DNA from: a virus
Length of the DNA stretch: 64,000 nt
Reading direction: 5' to 3' (one strand)
IMG/VR virus record: IMGVR_UViG_3300005537_000022
Coordinates: 34,383 to 98,382 of that record
Both the position numbers and the translations under genes were made by a program. Within the stretch, counting starts at the first letter, position 1. Each line of letters starts with the position of its first letter. Below are positions 44,600-51,552 of this stretch, one piece after another. Below the pieces are notes generated by a model. It was given only the letters and a program-made list of their open reading frames with translations. It made no database searches and was not told where the DNA came from.

Positions 44600-45802
44600 A
44601 TGAACGATAGCACGGTCGAAAGCACGATCGGGAGCCGTCTCCGCGCCGCGCGCCGCGAGCGCGGCCTCACCCAGGAACAGCTCGCCGCCCGCTCGGGGGT
44701 GAGCCTGGAACTGATCGGCAAGCTGGAGCAGGGCAAGCGCGAGACCGCGCGGATCACCACCCTCACGAAGCTCGCCAACTCCCTTGGAGTCTCCTTGTCC
44801 TCACTGCTCGGCCGCCGGGAGCGGCTGGAGCGGGGCGCGTCCGAAGGCGTCCTCGCCGTCCGCGACACGCTCCTGTCCGTCGCCGACCTCCCCGGCATCG
44901 ACGCCACCGCCGACACGGGGGAGCCCACGCCGCTGAGCGTGCTGGACGCCGCCGTGCGGCGCGGCTGGGACCTGTACTGGGACGGCCGCCTCGCCGATCT
45001 CGCCGCCATGCTGCCGGGCCTGGTCGGCGAGGCCAGGCTCGCCCGCGACCGGGGCGGCCCGGAGGCGGCACGGCCGCTCGCGCAGGCATACCAGCTCGCC
45101 GCGGACCTCATGGTTCACATGGGGAGCGACGACCTGGCCATGGTCGCCGCCGAGCGGGCGCTCCGCGCCGCGGCGGACGGGAACGACGAACTCCAGTACG
45201 CGACGCTGTTCGGGACGGCGTCCTGGGTGCTCCTGCACCAGGGACGGACCGCCGAGGCGGAGAAGGTCGCCAGGGCGGCGGCGGAGCGGATCGAGCCGCG
45301 CCTGTCGTCGGCGACCCCGGAGCACCTGACCGTCTGGGGCGCGCTGCTGCTGTCGGCTGCCGCGCCGGCCGCCACGGCGGCGCGGGCGGATGACGTGGAG
45401 ACGTACATCGGCCTGGCGCGGTCGGCGGCGGGGCGGTTCGATGCCGACCGCCACGACTACTGGGTCAGCTTCGGCCCGTCCCAGGTCGCCATGCAGGACT
45501 GCTACACGTCCTCCGTCCTCGGCCGCCCCGGGCGGGCGATCAAGGCGGCGGCGGGAGTGCGGCGGGAGCACCTGCTGGGCATCTCGTGGGGTGCCCACCA
45601 CCTTGACGTCGCGCAGGCGTGGGCTTCCGACGGGCAGCATGACGCGCAGGCGGCGCAGGCGCTGGCGGTCGCCTGCGAGGTGTCGCCGGAATGGTTCAGG
45701 CACCAGGGGCTGGCCCGGAGCCTGACGCGGGAACTGGCGGAGCGGCGGACCCGGCTCGGCGAGCCGCTGAGCACCCTCATGGCGGCGATCGGCGCGCGGT
45801 GA
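44600..45802 (+). CDS. XRE-family regulator with TPR-like C-terminus
   Basis: 400 residues from ATG 44600. HTH at about 8-65: IGSRLRAARRERGLTQEQLA, ARSGVSLELIGKLEQGKRET, TTLTKLANSLGVSLSSLLGR. The rest is helical repeats (AYQLAADLMVHMGSDDLAMV; ATLFGTASWVLLHQGRTAEA; DDVETYIGLARSAAGRF; CYTSSVLGRPGRAIKAAAGV), as in Streptomyces regulators that respond to peptides or starvation. It probably acts on the palindromes at 44313-44374 or 45806-45860; inferred. Confidence 0.8.
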   Translation: MNDSTVESTIGSRLRAARRERGLTQEQLAARSGVSLELIGKLEQGKRETARITTLTKLANSLGVSLSSLLGRRERLERGASEGVLAVRDTLLSVADLPGIDATADTGEPTPLSVLDAAVRRGWDLYWDGRLADLAAMLPGLVGEARLARDRGGPEAARPLAQAYQLAADLMVHMGSDDLAMVAAERALRAAADGNDELQYATLFGTASWVLLHQGRTAEAEKVARAAAERIEPRLSSATPEHLTVWGALLLSAAAPAATAARADDVETYIGLARSAAGRFDADRHDYWVSFGPSQVAMQDCYTSSVLGRPGRAIKAAAGVRREHLLGISWGAHHLDVAQAWASDGQHDAQAAQALAVACEVSPEWFRHQGLARSLTRELAERRTRLGEPLSTLMAAIGAR

Positions 45803-45805
45803 CCA

Positions 45806-45900
45806 TACCCGTACGCAGTGTACGGGAATGGTCGCGCTCGCAGCCGTTACCCGTACGCCATGTCCCTGGTACTAGCCCGCCTACCCCGCGTAGCGTCTGC
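45806..45900 (+). promoter_or_regulatory. Operator region upstream of 45932 gene
   Basis: CCCGTAC-GCAGT-GTACGGG forms a 7-bp inverted repeat just after the XRE stop, and another ACCCGTAC follows near 45850. A TAGCGT -10-like element lies near 45892. The stretch 45803-45931 has no gene. Confidence 0.5.
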
Positions 45901-45931
45901 GTCACTTGAGACATTCCCAGGGGAGGGGTCT

Positions 45932-46279
45932 ATGGGACTGTGGTGCAGGCGGTGCAGGCTTCCGGCCAGGACGACGGCGATCGTCTTGGTGCCGCTTCCG
46001 AGTGAGGCGGTCCACGCGCTTACCGGGCGGAGGGAGTGCGCCGACGGCAGCGACATCCGCCCGTCCGCCGAGGACCCTGTCCTGCGCGACGAGGCGGACG
46101 AGATCGAGCGGGAGTTCCCGGAATACGCCGTGTCAGTAAGCGCCGGGTTCTTCCGCGCCGACCCGCTGAACGTGCCCCTGGGGCACTTCGCGGTCCACTA
46201 CGAGGCTGATTCCGGCGGGGAGCTGCGCCGCAAGCTCGCGCAGGCCGCCGGCCGCGCCCTCGCGGAGGCCGCCCGGTGA
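45932..46279 (+). CDS. Hypothetical protein with N-terminal CxxC
   Basis: 115 residues from ATG 45932 behind GGGGAGGGG. GLWCRRCRLPARTTAIVLVP, LRDEADEIEREFPEYAVSVS and LGHFAVHYEADSGGELRRKL: zinc-knuckle-like start and alpha/beta body. It shares the 'IEREFP.Y.V' pattern with the next gene (LEREFPAWHVWMSS), so the two are distant paralogues. GTGA-coupled. Confidence 0.65.
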   Translation: MGLWCRRCRLPARTTAIVLVPLPSEAVHALTGRRECADGSDIRPSAEDPVLRDEADEIEREFPEYAVSVSAGFFRADPLNVPLGHFAVHYEADSGGELRRKLAQAAGRALAEAAR

Positions 46280-46506
46280 ACGCCCCGCAGTCCCGCGCAG
46301 ACCTGATCCGGGAACTCGAGCGGGAATTCCCCGCCTGGCACGTGTGGATGTCCAGCGCCGGCCGTCCGTGGGCCGTCCAGAGGGGCCCGCGCCCCCGGCC
46401 CCGGATCGTGAACCGCACGGAAATCCCCGTCACGTTCGACACCGACGACTTCAGCCAGATGCGGGCGCAGCTCCGGGAGTACGCCGATCTCACCGGGGAA
46501 GGCTGA
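46276..46506 (+). CDS. Small hypothetical protein, paralogue of preceding
   Basis: 76 residues from GTG 46276. SRADLIRELEREFPAWHVWM, RPWAVQRGPRPRPRIVNRTE, TDDFSQMRAQLREYADLTGE. The same helix-strand pattern as residues 55-110 of the upstream protein. Stop overlaps the next ATG by one base. Confidence 0.6.
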   Translation: MNAPQSRADLIRELEREFPAWHVWMSSAGRPWAVQRGPRPRPRIVNRTEIPVTFDTDDFSQMRAQLREYADLTGEG

Positions 46507-46724
46507 TGCCGCCGTCCCCCGGGGACCCGCTGACCCCCCGCGAGGCCGAAGTCGCCAGGCTCGCCGCCCAGGGCCTCCAGGCGAAGCAGATCGCGAGGCG
46601 CCTGCACATCGGCAAGCGCACCGTGAATTGCCACCTGGAGAAGATCCACGCCAAGGCCGGCGTCGGCAACCGGGTCGGCCTGCTGAACTGGCTGCTCGAA
46701 CGCCAGCAGGGTGCCGCCCCGTGA
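46506..46724 (+). CDS. Stand-alone LuxR-type HTH protein
   Basis: 72 residues. DPLTPREAEVARLAAQGLQA, KQIARRLHIGKRTVNCHLEK, IHAKAGVGNRVGLLNWLLER is a complete GerE/LuxR DNA-binding domain with no sensor domain. Overlaps of one and four bases join it to its neighbours. Stand-alone LuxR domains can act as constitutive activators; target unknown. Confidence 0.8.
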   Translation: MPPSPGDPLTPREAEVARLAAQGLQAKQIARRLHIGKRTVNCHLEKIHAKAGVGNRVGLLNWLLERQQGAAP

Positions 46725-47068
46725 GCCCGGGGCCGGCGGCGCCCCGCGTGATCCGGGTCGCCGCCGTCAAGGGCCCCGGGCGCCTGGCACGGCACCTGGG
46801 CGACGGGGCAGCTCAGTTCAGCGTCTGGGTCGTGCTCGATGGCGGCGGAAGCGCCCTGCTGACCCTCGACGGGACGGCGGCCGTCCTGCTCGTGGCGGAA
46901 ATCATGGACCCGCTGATGGAGGCTGCGCCCCTCCCCGCCACGGGAAGACGGGAAGCGCCCGCCGCGGTCAGGCAGGCCCGGCGGGAAGCCCTGGAAGCCG
47001 CGGGCAGGCTGCTCACCGCCATGGAGGAATCCGGCATGATCCCGCGGCGGAACGCGCCCGCCCCCTAG
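46721..47068 (+). CDS. Hypothetical protein
   Basis: 115 residues from GTG 46721. RVIRVAAVKGPGRLARHLGD, AAQFSVWVVLDGGGSALLTL, then helices AVRQARREALEAAGRLLTAM. Unknown family; last gene of the LuxR operon before a hairpin cluster. Confidence 0.6.
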   Translation: MSPGPAAPRVIRVAAVKGPGRLARHLGDGAAQFSVWVVLDGGGSALLTLDGTAAVLLVAEIMDPLMEAAPLPATGRREAPAAVRQARREALEAAGRLLTAMEESGMIPRRNAPAP

Positions 47069-47070
47069 AC

Positions 47071-47235
47071 CCGTTCCCGGCTGCGCTCCCGAGCGCCCAG
47101 GGCGGCCGGGAACGGCCAGACGGCACCCGGGGCGCCATCCCCGCCCCGGCGTCCCGGGTGCTTCCCCGCACGGCAGGAGGCGGCCGTGCGGGAGACGGAG
47201 GCCGCCGCGCACGGAGGGGCGCGCGCGGCGCCCCC
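47071..47235 (+). ncRNA. Four consecutive hairpins, possible structured RNA or terminator array
   Basis: Stems: CCGTTCCCGGC/GCCGGGAACGG (47071-47081 with 47105-47115), GCACCCGGG/CCCGGGTGC (47123-47131 with 47153-47161), CCCGCACGGC/GCCGTGCGGG (47165-47174 with 47183-47192), and GGGGCGC/GCGCCCC near 47216-47234. All lie in a 195-base stretch without a gene. Confidence 0.45.
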
Positions 47236-47263
47236 GACCACTGGACCAGGCAGGAGAACCCCC

Positions 47264-47410
47264 ATGGCCGAGGCCGAGCACGTGCACAAATTCCGCGCCT
47301 GGTGCCTTGACTGCGGCACCATCGCCGCCGACTGCCCTAAGCGGCGCGGCCCGCCGGAAGACCAGCACCAGCTATGCCAGTTTTGCGAATGCGGAGAGAC
47401 AGTCTACTGA
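47264..47410 (+). CDS. 48-residue zinc-finger-like protein
   Basis: ATG 47264, AEAEHVHKFRAWCLDCGTIA, CPKRRGPPEDQHQ, LCQFCECGETVY: Cys pairs CLDC and CQFC suggest a zinc ribbon. AGGAGAA precedes it. Unknown role. Confidence 0.55.
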   Translation: MAEAEHVHKFRAWCLDCGTIAADCPKRRGPPEDQHQLCQFCECGETVY

Positions 47411-47432
47411 GCCGGGAGACGAGGAGACCACT

Positions 47433-47672
47433 ATGGGACTGTTCGGCAAGGGCGGCAAGGACAAGGACGGGGAACCGGGAGTGCCCTTGCCCGACGAGGT
47501 CAGGAAGGCCGGGCGCAACGTCCTGAACGCGTCGATGGCCGCGTACACGGCGGCCGTGAAGAGAGGCGACGGCCAGGCCGCGGCGGCCGAGCTCGACGCC
47601 CTGGAGACGCTCGGGCTGATCGGGCGCGACGAGAACGGGGTGATCCAGGTAAGCCCGGACGTGGCGCCCTAG
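47433..47672 (+). CDS. Small hypothetical protein
   Basis: 79 residues from ATG 47433 (GGAGACGAGGAG upstream). GLFGKGGKDKDGEPGVPLPD, EVRKAGRNVLNASMAAYTAA, LDALETLGLIGRDENG. Helical. Its TAG shares CTAG (47669-47672) with the facing GntR stop. Confidence 0.6.
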   Translation: MGLFGKGGKDKDGEPGVPLPDEVRKAGRNVLNASMAAYTAAVKRGDGQAAAAELDALETLGLIGRDENGVIQVSPDVAP

Positions 47673-47923
47673 CCGTCTTGCGGAGGCGAGGCGAAGGTGC
47701 CGAGCCGGGCCCTGGTGTAGACCAGGCCCCGTTCGCGCAGCACGCCGATCGCGGCGCTGACGGTGTGCTTCGATACTCCGGCCTCGGCCGCCATCCGGTC
47801 CTGCGACGGGAGCCGGGAGCCGGGCGGGAACTCGCCGGAGGCGATGGCGGCGGCGATCGCGCGGGCGACCTGCTCGTGCTGCCACAGGTCCGACCCTGGC
47901 GTGATCCCGCTCCAGTCCGGCAT
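47669..47923 (-). CDS. GntR-type winged-helix protein (HTH only)
   Basis: 84 residues. LWQHEQVARAIAAAIASGEF, PPGSRLPSQDRMAAEAGVSK, HTVSAAIGVLRERGLVYTRA and RLGTFASPP form a complete GntR HTH without effector domain. It is divergent from the methyltransferase-like gene and probably binds TGGTGCA repeats between them. Confidence 0.8.
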   Translation of the reverse strand: MPDWSGITPGSDLWQHEQVARAIAAAIASGEFPPGSRLPSQDRMAAEAGVSKHTVSAAIGVLRERGLVYTRARLGTFASPPQDG

Positions 47924-47933
47924 CCCGGGAGCG

Positions 47934-48022
47934 TTGCACCAGGGGAGCGCCGGATCGTGGTGCAGGCTGGTGCAGTTTTATTACCTGCCGGTCATAGCGG
48001 TCTTACCGCCTCCGGGTGCAAC
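47934..48022. promoter_or_regulatory. Operator repeats between GntR and methyltransferase-like genes
   Basis: TTGCACCAG (47934-47942), TGGTGCAGG (47958-47966), TGGTGCAG (47968-47975) and GGGTGCAAC (48014-48022) are related half-sites in a divergent intergenic stretch. They suit a GntR dimer controlling both genes. Confidence 0.6.
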
Positions 48023-48042
48023 GTTGGATGCGAGGAGGGGTG

Positions 48043-48825
48043 ATGGACGGGAACGGCGACAGGGCGGCGTGGGTGCGGGCGGCGCTTCAGGGGTCGCTCC
48101 TGGCCCCGGCTGCCGACCGGGAGGCGGCTGCCGGGCTGGACCGGCTCTGGCCCGGGACCGGGGACCTGATCGCGCAGGCGCACGGCTTCCACCGGCGGGC
48201 CGCGGCGTGGGGGGTGCGGGACAAGCCGGGCGTCCCGGCGGCGAGGGCGGTGATCTTCTCCGCATGCGGCCTGCCGCCGCGTGACGGGCCGCTTCACGCC
48301 CAGGCGGCGGCGGAGGCCCCGCAGGCGCTGTTCGGCTACTGCGACCCTGACGCGGAGGCGACCGTGGTCAACAGGAGCCTGCTCGCGCTCCCGGACCCGG
48401 GCCGCGTCTCGGCGCGGACCGCCGACCCCGCCGACCCCGCCGGGGTGCTCGGCGACGTGATGGCATGGCGGGAGATCCGGGCGGGGCGGCCGGTCCAGGT
48501 CCACGCGGTCCTCGTGCCGCAGCGGTGGCCCGGGGACCTGCTGCGGCGCGTGCTCGCCGGGTACGCGCAGATCCTGCCTCCCGGTTCGTCGGTCGCCCTG
48601 TCGGCGATCCAGTACGCGGACGGCGGCTACCTCGCGGCGTGCGAGGCCGTGACCGGGGCGCGGATCTGGTCGCACGACCCGGCGGACGTGGCCCGGACGG
48701 TCGCGCAGGCCGGGCTGCGGCTGCACCCGTGGGGGGTGCGGGACGCGGCCCAGTGGGGCAGGCCCGCCCCGGGCGGCGACCGCCGTCCGGCCCGGGCCAT
48801 CTGCGCCGTGTGCACCGCCGCCTAG
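48043..48825 (+). CDS. SAM-dependent methyltransferase-like protein (DUF574-like)
   Basis: 260 residues from ATG 48043 behind GAGGAGGGG. ADREAAAGLDRLWPGTGDLI, AARAVIFSACGLPPRDGPLH, QALFGYCDPDAEATVVNRSL, ARTADPADPAGVLGDV and QILPPGSSVALSAIQYADGG follow the order of DUF574/Methyltransf_19 proteins, though the usual N-terminal NxARVYDxxLGG and strict SAM motif are weak. It may be a degenerate, non-methylating member. It shares CTAG at its stop with the facing gene. Confidence 0.6.
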   Translation: MDGNGDRAAWVRAALQGSLLAPAADREAAAGLDRLWPGTGDLIAQAHGFHRRAAAWGVRDKPGVPAARAVIFSACGLPPRDGPLHAQAAAEAPQALFGYCDPDAEATVVNRSLLALPDPGRVSARTADPADPAGVLGDVMAWREIRAGRPVQVHAVLVPQRWPGDLLRRVLAGYAQILPPGSSVALSAIQYADGGYLAACEAVTGARIWSHDPADVARTVAQAGLRLHPWGVRDAAQWGRPAPGGDRRPARAICAVCTAA

Positions 48826-49127
48826 CCGGCGCGCCGGCCGGGTAAGACGGCGCGCAGGTGCCCGCGGCCCCTGCGGGCTCCCGCCTCGATCGCCGCCCGC
48901 TCGTCGGCGCGGCCCTGCCGGTAGGAGACCGCGAGCAGGCCCGCGGTCACCTCCAGCGCCGCGAGGACGTCCCGCTGCTCCATGAGCCCCTTGTAGATCA
49001 GGCCCGCCTCGGGGGTGGCGGGCCTCGTGGCCGCCTCGTACGCCGCCCTGACGATGACCAGTGCCGCCGAGATGATGCCCAGCGCGGTTTCCGGGCTCGC
49101 CGCTACCGATTCCATGCTGACGCTCAC
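48822..49127 (-). CDS. Hypothetical helical protein
   Basis: 101 residues from GTG 49127 (ATG 49115 is an alternative). ETALGIISAALVIVRAAYEA, LIYKGLMEQRDVLAALEVTA and a basic end RRGRGHLRAVLPGRR. The mid helix is amphipathic or weakly membrane-prone. Unknown. Confidence 0.55.
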   Translation of the reverse strand: MSVSMESVAASPETALGIISAALVIVRAAYEAATRPATPEAGLIYKGLMEQRDVLAALEVTAGLLAVSYRQGRADERAAIEAGARRGRGHLRAVLPGRRAG

Positions 49128-49312
49128 GCCTGTGTCCCTCTCCCCTCGGCAGGACCGCCCCCGTGCGGTTCCCCCCTGCCGTCCCTCCCTGCGCACGTGC
49201 CCTGCATGCGATTGCAGGCCCGTGCGATTGCAGCCGAAACCGGCTTTACCGAGCGTAATTCGCTGATCGCGCCGAAGATCACAAGGTGATCAATCCGTTA
49301 CAGGAGGGAATG
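49128..49312. other. Noncoding stretch with repeats
   Basis: 185 bases: an inverted CGGCAGG/CCTGCCG pair, two direct copies of TGCGATTGCAG (near 49207 and 49225), and a palindrome GATCACAAGGTGATC near 49275. Upstream of the 48822 gene and downstream of the repressor, so it may hold the promoter and terminator. No gene is seen. Confidence 0.4.
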
Positions 49313-49816
49313 TCAGCCTGCCGCGTCGGCGCGGCGCCGGTCGTTGATCTCCAGCAGCGACTGGAGCATGTCCCGCCGCACCCCCCACGGGACCAGGCCG
49401 CCGCCAGGGGAAGGCAGGTCCATGATCGTGCGGGCCACCGTCTCCTCGTCGCCCTCAAGGGACAGCGGCAGCGGCGAAGGGGCGGCCGGGAGCGCTTCCG
49501 CCCGCAGCGCGGGCACCGGCTCCCGGCCCTCGAGGATGGCCTCGAACGAGCCGGGCGCGTACCCGTACAGGGACTCGAGGGCGGTGATCGTCGCGGCCGG
49601 GTAAGAGGTGCGCTCGCCGCGCTCGAGCCTGGCGATCATCTTGAGCGACGGCGGGGGGCCGCCCCGGTCGCGGAGGAAGTTCTCGCGCTGGCGGAAGCCG
49701 TAGCCTAGCTGGCCCCGGCGGCGCTCAAGTTCCCTGCCGAGCCGTTTCCACGCTTCGGGCGGGTACGCCTTGTCCATCAATGTCCCGTCTGCAAGCGCTC
49801 CGGCGTCAATACTCAC
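49313..49816 (-). CDS. XRE-type repressor candidate (immunity)
   Basis: 167 residues from GTG 49816. WKRLGRELERRRGQLGYGFR, SLKMIARLERGERTSYPAAT and ALESLYGYAPGSFEAIL form an XRE-like HTH. The C-terminus (LPLSLEGDEETVARTIMDLP; WGVRRDMLQSLLEINDRR) may dimerise. It is divergent from a second XRE gene with three related operators between, the layout of lambda cI/cro. No autoprotease motif is seen. Confidence 0.75.
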   Translation of the reverse strand: MSIDAGALADGTLMDKAYPPEAWKRLGRELERRRGQLGYGFRQRENFLRDRGGPPPSLKMIARLERGERTSYPAATITALESLYGYAPGSFEAILEGREPVPALRAEALPAAPSPLPLSLEGDEETVARTIMDLPSPGGGLVPWGVRRDMLQSLLEINDRRRADAAG

Positions 49817-49995
49817 GGATGCGAACAGGGTCCGTCAACTCGTTCCCGATGCACGTTACCACCAATATCCGTGGCTGCATCGTGCCTGGCAGAAGTACGT
49901 AAAGACATTGGCAGATATTGGCACCGGGGCAGCTGTGTCCCGCTGTGGCGCTCCGGACTTGCCAATAAGTGCCGATCGGGTCTACGGTGTCCCTC
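49817..49995. promoter_or_regulatory. Lambda-like switch region with three operators
   Basis: Three related sites: CCAATATC inside ACCAATATCCGTGG (49861-49874), GGCAGATATTGGCACC (49910-49925), and CTTGCCAATAAGTGCC (49958-49973, the other strand). The shared core is TATTGG. A TACGGT -10-like element (49983-49988) lies seven bases before ATG 49996. Operator roles are inferred from symmetry and placement. Confidence 0.7.
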
Positions 49996-50307
49996 ATGGA
50001 AGAGACACCGAAGGACACAGAGTCCCGCCGGGTCACCCGCCGCGGTGCCCTGCCGCGCCAGAACGGCCCCGCGATCCGGGCGCTCCGCGAGAAAGACGGT
50101 TACAAGCAGCGCGGCTTCGCCAGGCTCGTCGGCCTCAGCCAGGGCGGCCTCTCGGCCATCGAGGCAGAGAAGGACAACGCCGAGGTCGCCACCCTCAACC
50201 GGATCGCCCGCCAGCTCCGCGTGCCCGCGGCTGCGATCATGCGCGACTCCCGGGACGAGGAGCTGCCCGCGACCGCCGCGCCGGCGGCGGAAGGGGCGGC
50301 GGCATGA
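49996..50307 (+). CDS. XRE-family Cro-like protein
   Basis: 103 residues from ATG 49996, seven bases after TACGGT. PAIRALREKDGYKQRGFARL, VGLSQGGLSAIEAEKDNAEV and TLNRIARQLRVPAAAIMRDS form a clear XRE HTH. It opens the rightward early operon, as Cro does. Leaderless translation likely. Confidence 0.8.
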   Translation: MEETPKDTESRRVTRRGALPRQNGPAIRALREKDGYKQRGFARLVGLSQGGLSAIEAEKDNAEVATLNRIARQLRVPAAAIMRDSRDEELPATAAPAAEGAAA

Positions 50308-50768
50308 AGACCCCGGACTGGTACCGCGAGGCGGTCGCCGCCCACGGGGAGCGGATCGCCGCCGGGGCCGAGGAGCCCGGCGACGCCGCCGAGGCAATCG
50401 GCGCCCTCCTCAAAGAGCACCCCGAGTTCCTCGAGGACATCGCCGCCAGGGACATCACCAAGTGGACCGACAAGCACGCCCGCCCCGGGTACCTCCAGTC
50501 GGCGCTGTTCCCCGCCATCCCCTCCGTCCTGGCCGTCGCCGTCGGCCAGAAGGCCAGGGTCGCGGACATGACCGGCGCCGACCTCGACAAGGCCCGCCGC
50601 ATGCTCCTGACCCGCACCCGGAACGCCGAAGGCGCCGCCCGCCGCCAGCGGAAGGCGTTCCTTCGCTTCTACGGCGAGATCCGGCCCGTCCTCGACGAGA
50701 ACCCCGGCATGACGGTCGCCGAGGCGATCGACGAACTCCACGGCCGCCGCAAGGAAAAGGCCGCCTGA
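50304..50768 (+). CDS. Hypothetical early protein
   Basis: 154 residues from ATG 50304 (4-base overlap). KTPDWYREAVAAHGERIAAG, LKEHPEFLEDIAARDITKWT, ADLDKARRMLLTRTRNAEGA and FLRFYGEIRPVLDENPGMTV are helical, and the C-terminus is basic. Second gene of the early operon; a DNA-related role is possible. Family unknown. Confidence 0.65.
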   Translation: MKTPDWYREAVAAHGERIAAGAEEPGDAAEAIGALLKEHPEFLEDIAARDITKWTDKHARPGYLQSALFPAIPSVLAVAVGQKARVADMTGADLDKARRMLLTRTRNAEGAARRQRKAFLRFYGEIRPVLDENPGMTVAEAIDELHGRRKEKAA

Positions 50769-50776
50769 AAGAAGAA

Positions 50777-50800
50777 GGCCCGGCGAGCGACCGCCGGGCC
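50777..50800 (+). terminator. Attenuator-like hairpin
   Basis: GGCCCGGCG / CGCCGGGCC with loop AGCGAC in the gap before the recombination genes. It could be an early-operon terminator or attenuator (compare lambda tR1). Confidence 0.55.
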
Positions 50801-50853
50801 AAGGAGTCGGAGACGACTCGAAACCGATGGTAACCGAGAAGGAGACGACTTAG

Positions 50854-51552
50854 GTGACAATCACCGACGGGACGGCAGGACCCGAGAACCCCGGCACGGC
50901 CGCGGAAACGTTCGCGAGAACCGGCACCGACCCCCTGGACCTGCCCGTCCGCATGCCCCAGCCGACGTTCACGCCCCGCCACGAGCCGCCGCTCGGCAAG
51001 AAAGAGCTCGGGGTGGTCGCGGACAGGATCAGGAACCTGCCCGGCGGCCCTGACGCCGGGCCCTCCTACCGGAGCATCGGCGAGATGCTGGACGCCCAGC
51101 GGCTGGCGCCCGGCCGTCCCCCGCTTCCCGTCCGCGTCCCGGGGGCCGAGTGGGACGCGATCACCGCGGCGTGGCCCGTGCTGGAGGAGGCGGTGCCCGC
51201 GGGCCCGCGGACGGGACGGCATGCCGCCCCCGCTCCAGCTCCCGCCCCCGGGCCCGTCCCTGTTCCCGAGCCGTCCCCGGACGGGACGTGGCTGAGGGAC
51301 TTCCTCGCCGACGCCCTCCAGGACGCCGCCGACGGAGCCGTGCGGCTGCTATCCGTGCGGTGCCAGTGCCGCGAGCCGCACGACGGCTGGTGCCCCAGGC
51401 AGCGCGCCGGGCTCGACCGCACCGACCTGTACGCCCGGCTCGCCGGGCTGCTCAAGACCGCCCCCGGGGACCGCGCCGCGATCACGGCGCTGCTCGCCGA
51501 GGAATGGCGCGAAGACGACGCCGCTGCGGACGGGAACGGGGGCGCACGGTGA
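50854..51552 (+). CDS. Hypothetical protein before exonuclease
   Basis: 232 residues from GTG 50854 (GAAGGAG upstream). RHEPPLGKKELGVVADRIRN, VPGAEWDAITAAWPVLEEAV, a Pro/Ala linker and CQCREPHDGWCPRQRAGLDR then LYARLAGLLKTAPGDRAAIT. Contains a Cys/His cluster. Overlaps the exonuclease gene by four bases. Unknown. Confidence 0.6.
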   Translation: MTITDGTAGPENPGTAAETFARTGTDPLDLPVRMPQPTFTPRHEPPLGKKELGVVADRIRNLPGGPDAGPSYRSIGEMLDAQRLAPGRPPLPVRVPGAEWDAITAAWPVLEEAVPAGPRTGRHAAPAPAPAPGPVPVPEPSPDGTWLRDFLADALQDAADGAVRLLSVRCQCREPHDGWCPRQRAGLDRTDLYARLAGLLKTAPGDRAAITALLAEEWREDDAAADGNGGAR

